From JAYFRE01 sp034926235 (GTDB lineage: Bacteria > Pseudomonadota > Alphaproteobacteria > Rhodospirillales > Magnetospirillaceae), in contig JAYFRE010000076.1 of the NCBI GenBank assembly GCA_034926235.1, forward strand, positions 1 to 6,577: DNA of 6,577 nucleotides, written 5' to 3'. The notes below the pieces were generated by a model that saw only the letters and a program-made list of their open reading frames with translations, was not told the DNA's origin and ran no database searches. Both the position numbers and the translations under genes were made by a program. Numbering within the stretch: the stretch's first letter is position 1; each line of letters starts with the position of its first letter. Positions 1 to 4,111 of the stretch are shown piece by piece.

Positions 1-192
1 ATGCAGATAGCCCAGCACCGGCTCGGCGCGGACGACATATTCGCCGTCCAGCTCGACGATGATGCGCAGGACGCCGTGGGTGGCGGGGTGCTGCGGGCCG
101 ACATTGACGATCAATGTGTCGTCCCGAGCCTGCTTCTCGAAGTTACGGGTATAAAAATCCCCGTCGGTCAGGCCCATTTCTTCGTAGCGCAT
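1..192 (-). CDS. nuoD: NADH-quinone oxidoreductase subunit D (N-terminal 64 residues, cut by window edge)
   Basis: This is the 49-kDa-type subunit of complex I, which together with NuoB forms the quinone-reaction site on the cytoplasmic arm. The visible protein begins MRYEEMGLTDGDFYTRNF and contains NVGPQHPATHGVLRI near residues 29-43, the family's N-terminal signature around the quinone-site histidine, then ELDGEY and EPVLGYLH. The gene continues past position 1. The start at 192 is chosen because no ATG, GTG or TTG lies in frame upstream within the short gap. The ribosome site is weak: a GGAA-like stretch lies close to the ATG and AGGA lies 16 nt upstream, so the ATG at residue 6 remains possible. 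It lies 43 nt after the nuoC stop in the same operon. NuoC and NuoD are separate, not fused as in E. coli. Identity is certain; the exact start is less so. Confidence 0.93.
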   Translation of the reverse strand, partial: MRYEEMGLTDGDFYTRNFEKQARDDTLIVNVGPQHPATHGVLRIIVELDGEYVVRAEPVLGYLH

Positions 193-235
193 CTTCGTTT
201 CCGTATGATCCTTGGATGTTCGGGACGAAACCCGG

Positions 236-766
236 TCAGACCGACGCCGTCTCGCCGCCTTCGGCGGGAGGAGGGGCGTAGAGAGTGAAACGGGGCGAGG
301 AGCGAACCATCTCGCCGGGCGGGATCATGTCCACCAGCGAAACGCGCGCATTCTCGGCTTTCTGCAAGGGATGCTCGGTCATGTCGTGAGGCAGAACGAG
401 CGGAACCGGATTGGGATTGCCCGGGAAGACGATGCCGTAGAAATCGAAGGTCTCGCGCTCGTGCCATTCGGCACCCTGGAACACCGACGCAATCGACGGC
501 AGTTCGGCCGCGTCATGCGGGACCAGGACGCGAAGCGCAGTCCGTTCCGGCGCGGCCATGTTCTCGAACCGGTAGGTGACGAGATAGCCTTCCTTGGCGT
601 CGATGGCGGTGATGTCCTCAAGCGTGTATTCCGCCTTATAAAGAGCGGTCACGGCGGCAAGCAGTTCACCGGCGGGCAGGAAGACCGTCCAATGCAGGCC
701 GGTCTTGGCATAGTCGGACTTGGCCAGATAATCGACGTCGATACCGTCGAACAATGCGGCGCTCAT
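236..766 (-). CDS. nuoC: NADH-quinone oxidoreductase subunit C
   Basis: This is the 30-kDa-type subunit of complex I, a cofactor-free structural partner of NuoD and NuoB in the peripheral arm. The predicted protein has 176 residues. The family signature is visible at about residues 101-115 (WHERETFDFYGIVFP), and the following segment reads GNPNPVPLVLPHD, where most homologues have GHPDLRRIL. The C-terminal tail is short and ends APPPAEGGETASV. The start at 766 is preferred over an in-frame ATG at 817: it overlaps the nuoB stop as ATGA, typical of translational coupling, it has GGAG about 10 nt upstream, and the extra 17 residues of the longer form look unrelated to the family. It is transcribed with nuoA, nuoB and nuoD. 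Confidence 0.93.
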   Translation of the reverse strand: MSAALFDGIDVDYLAKSDYAKTGLHWTVFLPAGELLAAVTALYKAEYTLEDITAIDAKEGYLVTYRFENMAAPERTALRVLVPHDAAELPSIASVFQGAEWHERETFDFYGIVFPGNPNPVPLVLPHDMTEHPLQKAENARVSLVDMIPPGEMVRSSPRFTLYAPPPAEGGETASV

Positions 767-1347
767 TGGCCCTGCTCCGGACTGTTTAGCGAGCCGCCTT
801 GCTTGGGTTCCGGCCACCAGCGCCGTCCGGTCAGCTTTTCCTGCAACGTGAACAGGCCCTCAAGCAGCGCCTCGGGGCGCGGCGGGCAACCCGGCACATA
901 GACATCGACCGGGATCAGCTTGTCCACGCCTTCAACGATGCCGTACTGGTCCTTGAACTTGAAGGGTCCGCCCGCGATGGCGCAATTGCCCAGCGCCAGC
1001 ACGAAACGCGGCGCGGGCATCTGTTCGTAAAGACGAACCACCGCCGGAGCCAGCTTGCGAGTCACGGTGCCCGACACCAGCATCAGATCCGACTGACGCG
1101 GGCTGGGGCGGAACACTTCCGCGCCGAAGCGGGAAATGTCGAAACGCGACATGCTGGCCGACATCATCTCGATCGCGCAGCAGGCGAGACCGAAGGTCAC
1201 CGGCCACAAGGACATCGCCCGACAGATGTCGAGGACGTTTTCCACGGCCTTGATCCGGACGACGGGAGGCTCGATGAAAACCCCACCGGCTTCGCGTTCC
1301 TCAGGGGTGAGCTCCGGCTTGATTAGAACTGGATCCTGCGCGGCCAT
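763..1347 (-). CDS. nuoB: NADH-quinone oxidoreductase subunit B (N2 iron-sulfur cluster subunit)
   Basis: NuoB (PSST-type, 194 residues) carries the terminal 4Fe-4S cluster N2 that passes electrons to quinone. All four cluster cysteines are present: the tandem pair Cys56-Cys57 in GLACCAIEMM, Cys122 in ALGNCAIAGG, and Cys154 in YVPGCPPRPEALL. The conserved SPRQSDL motif lies at about residues 82-88. The segment after Cys122 (AGGPFKFKDQYGIVEGVDKL) differs from the mitochondrial-type GGYYHYSYSVVRGCDR usual in alphaproteobacteria. The start at 1347 has AAAGGTG seven nt upstream, and the gene's first 25 nt overlap the end of nuoA. The stop overlaps the nuoC start by 4 nt. The low-complexity C-terminal tail after about residue 175 is variable in the family. 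Confidence 0.96.
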   Translation of the reverse strand: MAAQDPVLIKPELTPEEREAGGVFIEPPVVRIKAVENVLDICRAMSLWPVTFGLACCAIEMMSASMSRFDISRFGAEVFRPSPRQSDLMLVSGTVTRKLAPAVVRLYEQMPAPRFVLALGNCAIAGGPFKFKDQYGIVEGVDKLIPVDVYVPGCPPRPEALLEGLFTLQEKLTGRRWWPEPKQGGSLNSPEQGQ

Positions 1348-1703
1348 GTAAAGACACCTTTCGCCCAGAAATAGACGATCGAGAGAGACAAAAAGACGAT
1401 GAAAATCAGGAGCTTAACGAAGGGCTCCCAGCCGACGCTGGCGTGGTATTGCGCAGCGACGGGGAACAGATAGAGCACGTCCACATCGAAGGCAAGAAAG
1501 ATCAGAGCGTAGACATAGTAGTTGATGCCGAACTTGGCCCGGGCATTGCCGAGCGGCGGGACGCCGCACTCATAGGCCATGCCGATATCGCCGCCCCGCG
1601 CCTTGGGGGAGAGCAATTTGGAAATCGCCATCGGCCCAAGGGCGAAGCCAGCGCCTAAGGCCAGAAACAAGAGGATGGCAAGATGAAACCAACTGAAAAC
1701 CAT
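1323..1703 (-). CDS. nuoA: NADH-quinone oxidoreductase subunit A
   Basis: NuoA (ND3-type, 126 residues) is a small membrane subunit at the junction of the peripheral and membrane arms. Three hydrophobic segments are visible at about residues 5-29, 62-83 and 95-114. The conserved loop motif YECGVPP is at 44-50, with the cysteine that marks the flexible loop in ND3/NuoA. TM2 carries FDVDVLYLFPVA at 72-83; many homologues have FDVE or FDLE here, so the second acidic residue is Asp rather than Glu. The start has AGGAG (1714-1718) ten nt upstream. It is first in the operon, and the long untranslated region before it should hold the operon promoter, which I could not identify confidently. Confidence 0.94.
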   Translation of the reverse strand: MVFSWFHLAILLFLALGAGFALGPMAISKLLSPKARGGDIGMAYECGVPPLGNARAKFGINYYVYALIFLAFDVDVLYLFPVAAQYHASVGWEPFVKLLIFIVFLSLSIVYFWAKGVFTWPRRIQF

Positions 1704-1955
1704 GGGAAACGCTCTCCTGGAATCCGGTCACCATACCGACGTGTTGTTGTAATAATAATAATTCAAAATATCTTGCTCTCCGTTTTCCCTTCAGTTTTCA
1801 AATGAAAAAGAAGGTCTCGGACAAGATCTCCAGGGCGCTACAGGCTTCGGCAAAACACCTTTACAGCCTTAAGCAAGATGGCCGGGAATTGCAGGGGCGC
1901 GAAAACTTGTATGAGTCCTCGCCGTCCCATCGGCCAGCCCCGTTTTTAATGGGGG

Positions 1956-1972
1956 TTAATAATCATCATTAA
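1956..1972. repeat. 17-bp AT-rich dyad, operator-like
   Basis: The sequence TTAATAATCATCATTAA is symmetric at 7 of 8 positions around a central C. It lies about 250 bp upstream of the nuoA start. Size and symmetry fit a dimeric regulator site, and the AT-rich character is loosely like Fur-family boxes. No half-site can be assigned to a named regulator. It could also be chance in an AT-rich stretch. Confidence 0.3.
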
Positions 1973-2203
1973 ACCATAATGCATATCATAACCCGAATGG
2001 ACAGGCATTGAGAAGCCCTATGACAGACCGGATGAGCCTGACCTCTCGCGGCGGCGACAAAATAGGGCAAAACGAACGGAATTAGCACGAAAAAAAATTT
2101 CACTTTTATTTTATGTTGAATCATGCCCCTGGTCGGACGGGAGGGAACCGGCGCGAAAGCTGTTGAGAACAAGGGGGAGAAGGGGGTGAAAGAGGCCTCT
2201 GTG

Positions 2204-2264
2204 CGGTCGGGTTGATCTTGTGGTGAACTAGACGGAAAGCATAGATCAAATACGTTCACGACCG
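2204..2264. repeat. Interleaved inverted repeats (possible pseudoknot)
   Basis: Three perfect inverted repeats share this 61-nt block: CGGTCG (2204-2209) with CGACCG (2259-2264), TTGATCT (2212-2218) with AGATCAA (2243-2249), and GTGAAC (2223-2228) with GTTCAC (2254-2259). The second is nested in the first. The third crosses the second, the topology of an H-type pseudoknot, and shares one base with the first. Transcription of this block is not shown by any clear promoter. Confidence 0.35.
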
Positions 2265-2333
2265 ATTCGGCGCAGCGTTTTAAGCTATATTTTTATCGCA
2301 TGATAATATTAGAAGATTGTTCTTAATGATCTG

Positions 2334-2356
2334 GAAAAAAATCCTGGATTTTTTTC
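2334..2356. repeat. Perfect A7/T7 palindrome with 11-bp arms
   Basis: GAAAAAAATCC (2334-2344) and GGATTTTTTTC (2346-2356) are exact reverse complements around a single T. As RNA this gives an A-U stem closed by a short TCCTGGA loop and ending in a U run on either strand. It could be a weak bidirectional terminator or a DNA-bending or protein-binding site. The stem is too AT-rich for a confident intrinsic terminator call. Confidence 0.4.
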
Positions 2357-2452
2357 GTTCCGGAGTCTTGTGACGCGGTTGGCAAAAGGGATGGCCGGAG
2401 CGTTGCTATGATCTTCCGGATAGATCTCGGTTTCAGAACGGCCGCATCTGCT

Positions 2453-2489
2453 TCCCGATTCCGGGAGATGGAATGGGAGGCTCCCATCC
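2453..2489. repeat. Two adjacent hairpins
   Basis: The first is TCCCG (2453-2457) with CGGGA (2462-2466) around a 4-nt loop. The second is ATGGGAG (2473-2479) with CTCCCAT (2481-2487) around one base. The second extends by one more pair after an A/C mismatch at 2472/2488, which becomes a G-U wobble on the minus strand. The minus-strand sequence here contains CCTCCC, a Shine-Dalgarno complement. No product is identified. Confidence 0.35.
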
Positions 2490-2512
2490 GCTGGATTCCG
2501 CTTGGTGCGGCA

Positions 2513-2545
2513 GGAAAAGCGAACAGGCGGCCTGTCCGCTTTTCC
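2513..2545. terminator. Long A4/T4-flanked hairpin, likely (bidirectional) terminator
   Basis: Arms of 15 nt (2513-2527 and 2531-2545) enclose CGG. They match at 14 of 15 positions, and the one exception (A2522/C2536) becomes a G-U wobble on the minus strand. The stem starts AAAAGCG and ends CGCTTTT, the typical layout of a terminator that can work in both directions. It lies five bases beyond the U run of the terminator at 2551-2582, so on the minus strand the two form a tandem pair. Confidence 0.6.
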
Positions 2546-2550
2546 ATTAG

Positions 2551-2582
2551 AAAAGACGCCGCCGATGGAGGGGCGGCGGCGC
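2551..2582 (-). terminator. Intrinsic terminator of the candidate small RNA
   Basis: CGCCGCCG (2557-2564) pairs perfectly with CGGCGGCG (2574-2581), and 2556/2582 add a G-U pair on the minus strand. The stem is followed on the minus strand by UCUUUU. The 9-nt loop reads CCCCUCCAU on the minus strand, exposing CCUCC, a Shine-Dalgarno complement. No T run follows on the plus strand, so direction is clear. Confidence 0.75.
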
Positions 2583-2776
2583 AAGGTTACAGAATACCAT
2601 GGCTCTGGAGGGTAAACCTCCGGAATGACCTCGTTTCCGGCAGGCCGGAAAGAAGACCACCCCTGTCTTGGGCCCATACACTCGAGGCCGGGGCCTAAGA
2701 CGGGGGCGGTCTATTACCTCATGTGAAACACTGCCTTCCCAATGACGTTCCCTTGCCCTTTATGGGCTCTTATTGG
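2551..2776 (-). ncRNA. Candidate structured small RNA, family not recognised
   Basis: A minus-strand transcription unit of about 225 nt is inferred from a promoter at 2783-2811 and an intrinsic terminator at 2551-2582, with no coding frame that makes sense between them. From 5' to 3' the RNA can form a 5' domain (ATTGGGAA 2772-2779 with TTCCCAAT 2736-2743, containing the GCCC/GGGC hairpin at 2755-2767), a very long hairpin at 2654-2712 (22-position stem, 20 pairs on this strand, 15-nt loop), a perfect 7-bp hairpin at 2634-2651 with a 4-nt loop, a 5-bp hairpin at 2607-2621, and the terminator. A weak helix (2713-2720 with 2583-2590) could close the middle hairpins into a junction. It does not match what I know of 6S, SRP, RNase P, tmRNA or common riboswitch cores. 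Transcription start and length are inferred; strand support comes mainly from promoter and terminator orientation. Confidence 0.55.
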
Positions 2777-2782
2777 GAACGG

Positions 2783-2811
2783 AACATAACCTTTGACATA
2801 AGACCTGTCAA
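2783..2811 (-). promoter_or_regulatory. Sigma-70-type promoter for the candidate small RNA
   Basis: On the minus strand TTGACA (2811-2806) matches the -35 consensus exactly. A 17-nt spacer follows, then TATGTT (2788-2783), which matches the -10 consensus at four of six positions. The start would fall near 2774-2777. The -35 box is one arm of a 19-bp inverted repeat (2793-2811) whose other arm is TTGACA on the plus strand, so a regulator could bind over it. No -10 box follows the plus-strand TTGACA. Confidence 0.55.
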
Positions 2812-3010
2812 TAGCCAAAGGCATGGTCCTGGACGGAAGGAATGATGCGAACGGATCCGGTCGTGGAAGGCGGGAAGCTTTCGTATTTATCAAACAATAA
2901 GGATAAATATTTCTTATATTGCTTTTTAGTCGGAATATTTGTTCCAAGCCTAGACTCAAGGACTGGGGCAGCCCTTCCGGCCCGCCCCTTGGTCCCATGC
3001 CGAAGGCGTC
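2812..3010. other. Gap between small RNA promoter and metQ; no gene
   Basis: No coding frame is credible here. The part from about 2880 to 2945 is strongly AT-rich, with an imperfect A/T hairpin (CAATAAG 2894-2900 against CTTATATTG 2913-2921), and could act as an upstream element for nearby transcription. The part next to metQ holds a GC hairpin listed separately. Confidence 0.5.
2965..2988 (-). terminator. GC-rich hairpin after metQ, possible terminator
   Basis: A stem of ten positions (2965-2974 with 2979-2988) around a 4-nt loop has eight Watson-Crick pairs, one G-U pair and one mismatch on the minus strand. It begins 22 nt after the metQ stop. No T run follows directly on the minus strand, so it is either a weak or factor-assisted terminator, or only a 3'-end stabilising hairpin. 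Confidence 0.4.
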
Positions 3011-3814
3011 TTACCAAGCCGGCTGGATTGCGCCGTGGAAGCGTTCCTCGAGGAATTTGGCAACCTCGGGAGACTGATAAGACTCGACCAGGAGTTTGGT
3101 CGTGTCCTTGTCCTTGTCCTGCTCGCGCACGACGATGATGTTGCCATAGGGGTTGTTCTGACGCGGTTCCTGCAGCAGCGCGTCCTTGCCCGGATGCAGC
3201 CCGCCATTCAAGGCGTGGTTGGTGTTGATGACGGCGGCATCCAGATCGGGTAGGGAACGCGGCAATTGCGCGGCGTCCAGTTCGACGATGACCAGCTTTT
3301 TCGGATTTTCGACGATGTCGAGCAGGGTCGGCTGCAATCCCTTGCCGTCTTTCAGCTTGATCAGGCCATTGGCGGCAAGAAGGTTGAGCGCCCGGCCGCC
3401 ATTGCTGGGATCGTTGGGGATACCGATCTTGGCCCCGTTCTTCAGATCCCCGACTTTTCCGATCTTCTTGGAATAAAGGCCGATCGGTTCGACGATGGTG
3501 TAGCCGACGGGAACGATGCGGTAATTGTGGGACTTGAGCTGGGCGTCGAGATAGGGCTGATGCTGAAAGGCGTTGGCGTAAAGCTCGCCGGCGTCCAAAG
3601 CCGCGTTGGGCAGCACATAGTCCGAGAAGATGACGAGCTGGACGTCCAATCCCTTGCCGGCCGCGACTTTCTTCGCGGCTTCGGCGATTTCCTCTTCAGG
3701 GCCGCCCATCACGCCCAGCTTGATCGTCTCGGCGGCCAAAGCGCCGGAGGTCAGGAGCGACAAGGTGAGCCCGGCGGCGAGTCCGGCCGATTTCAACCAT
3801 TTGGTCCGAATCAT
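3011..3814 (-). CDS. metQ: Methionine ABC transporter substrate-binding protein MetQ
   Basis: This is the periplasmic methionine-binding protein of the NlpA/MetQ family (267 residues) that delivers substrate to MetI. Family motifs are NAFQHQPYL (81-89), a YSKKIGKVGDLKNGAKI block (114-130), NDPSNGGRAL (134-143), DAAVINTNHAL (192-202) and NPYGNIIVVR (221-230). The N-terminus is a classical signal peptide (MIRTKWLK, hydrophobic core, SGALAA before ETIKLGV at about residue 28). There is no lipobox cysteine, so the mature protein should be soluble in the periplasm rather than a lipoprotein as in E. coli. The start at 3814 is preferred over an ATG at 3871 because it gives a clean signal peptide and has GAGGAG eight nt upstream. 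It is divergent from metNI rather than in one operon with them. Related NlpA proteins bind other ligands, but the neighbours favour methionine. Confidence 0.93.
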   Translation of the reverse strand: MIRTKWLKSAGLAAGLTLSLLTSGALAAETIKLGVMGGPEEEIAEAAKKVAAGKGLDVQLVIFSDYVLPNAALDAGELYANAFQHQPYLDAQLKSHNYRIVPVGYTIVEPIGLYSKKIGKVGDLKNGAKIGIPNDPSNGGRALNLLAANGLIKLKDGKGLQPTLLDIVENPKKLVIVELDAAQLPRSLPDLDAAVINTNHALNGGLHPGKDALLQEPRQNNPYGNIIVVREQDKDKDTTKLLVESYQSPEVAKFLEERFHGAIQPAW

Positions 3815-3822
3815 GCGAGTGT

Positions 3823-3839
3823 CTCCTCGAAGGATGGAG
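3823..3839 (-). promoter_or_regulatory. Hairpin that can mask the metQ ribosome site
   Basis: On the minus strand CUCC (3839-3836) can pair with the GGAG (3826-3823) that serves as metQ ribosome-binding site, around a 9-nt loop; a competing 3-bp pairing lies inside. A second small stem, GGGG/CCCC with a CACG loop, lies just upstream (3846-3857). Four base pairs is modest, so control of translation is only suggested. Confidence 0.3.
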
Positions 3840-3891
3840 GCTATTGGGGCGTGCCCCCTGTCCGCGGTCATTAATCACATTAACGTGGTGG

Positions 3892-3910
3892 TGTAGTTGT
3901 AATTACTACA
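3892..3910. repeat. Inverted repeat at the metQ transcription start
   Basis: TGTAGT (3892-3897) and ACTACA (3905-3910) form a 6-bp inverted repeat with a 7-nt spacer. It lies just downstream of the predicted metQ -10 box, where a repressor could block transcription. A direct repeat of CATTAA (3869-3874 and 3878-3883) lies beside it. Confidence 0.35.
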
Positions 3911-3922
3911 TAATCATTTGGC

Positions 3923-3951
3923 AATATAGACCGGAGCGGCCTGGGCGACAA
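3923..3951 (-). promoter_or_regulatory. Putative metQ promoter
   Basis: On the minus strand TTGTCG (3951-3946), a 17-nt spacer and TATATT (3928-3923) match the sigma-70 consensus at four and five of six positions. Transcription would start near 3916, giving a leader of about 100 nt before the metQ ATG. Confidence 0.5.
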
Positions 3952-3979
3952 CGGGCAAATGGTGTAAGGGGGAGAGGTG

Positions 3980-4021
3980 ATTACGGATGGTTTTGACCAT
4001 TGGCGTCGTCGTCCGTAATAT
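3980..4021 (+). promoter_or_regulatory. Putative metNI promoter bracketed by an inverted repeat
   Basis: TTGACC (3993-3998), a 17-nt spacer and TAATAT (4016-4021) match the -35 and -10 consensus at five and four of six positions. A perfect 8-bp inverted repeat surrounds them: ATTACGGA (3980-3987) lies upstream of the -35, and TCCGTAAT (4012-4019) overlaps the -10. The arms begin 32 bp apart, about three helical turns, so a dimeric regulator could hold both. A smaller inverted repeat (ATGGT 3987-3991, ACCAT 3996-4000) overlaps the -35. The regulator is unknown. Confidence 0.45.
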
Positions 4022-4027
4022 CCGCCG

Positions 4028-4111
4028 CGCATAAAGGCGGACGGAAGGCACGATCAGCGCGGATCGGGGCCGGACGGCGCATTGTCTGATAAAGACCTTT
4101 AGGGACGGGGT
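4028..4111 (+). other. metN 5' leader with small hairpins
   Basis: If transcription starts near 4028, the leader of about 84 nt can form CGATC (4051-4055) with GATCG (4062-4066) and GTCT (4084-4087) with AGAC (4092-4095), then reaches the AGGG ribosome site (4101-4104) seven nt before the ATG. I looked for the conserved core of the SAM-II riboswitch and did not find it. Whether this leader is regulatory is unknown. Confidence 0.3.

Larger units (their letters stand above)
1704..2333. other. Intergenic region upstream of nuoA; no supported gene
   Basis: This stretch holds no open frame with family features, codon bias or a credible ribosome site. It is much more AT-rich than its surroundings, with A/T runs at about 1750-1770, 1942-1990 and 2086-2115, and a short trinucleotide run (AATAATAATAAT) at 1751-1762. 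The nuo operon promoter must lie here or further right, but I found no minus-strand -35/-10 pair with good spacing. Two G5 tracts (2173-2177 and 2182-2186) and a 10-bp palindrome AGAGGCCTCT (2191-2200) are present. A weakly hydrophobic 96-residue minus-strand frame at 1969-2259 is not supported as a gene. Confidence 0.6.

Noticed and set aside
245..275. GC-rich hairpin near the end of nuoC as a terminator before nuoD
   Set aside because: It lies within the nuoC coding sequence, has no T run, and nuoD follows in the same operon.
767..817. Upstream ATG extending nuoC by 17 residues
   Set aside because: The ATGA overlap with nuoB and the GGAG site support the shorter start, and the extension does not resemble NuoC.
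212..901. 229-residue plus-strand frame opposite nuoC and nuoB
   Set aside because: It is a shadow of the conserved nuo genes on the other strand.
1969..2259. 96-residue minus-strand frame with a hydrophobic stretch
   Set aside because: The hydrophobic part comes from an A/T-rich run, there is no good ribosome site, and the composition does not look like the neighbouring genes.
2309..2677. 122-residue minus-strand frame and a 96-residue plus-strand frame across the hairpin region
   Set aside because: Both cross strong terminators and inverted repeats, and neither shows family motifs or a usual amino acid composition.
2551..2776. 6S RNA, SRP RNA, tmRNA, RNase P RNA or a cobalamin riboswitch
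   Set aside because: It is not one long bulged hairpin as in 6S, lacks the SRP GGAAGGAAGCAGC core, lacks a tmRNA tag frame, is too short for RNase P, and lacks the GCCACTG box of cobalamin switches.
2793..2821. Plus-strand promoter from the TTGACA at 2793-2798
   Set aside because: No -10-like hexamer lies 16-18 nt downstream and no plus-strand gene follows.
1704..3010. tRNA, insertion sequence or CRISPR array in the 1.3-kb gap
   Set aside because: No T-loop GTTCGANNC with matching stems, no transposase frame with flanking repeats, and no regularly spaced repeats were found.
3815..4111. SAM-II riboswitch ahead of metQ or metN
   Set aside because: On the metQ side a CCACGTTAA stretch recalls part of the motif, but its pairing partner and the GCTAAA element are missing. 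On the metN side neither conserved core is present.
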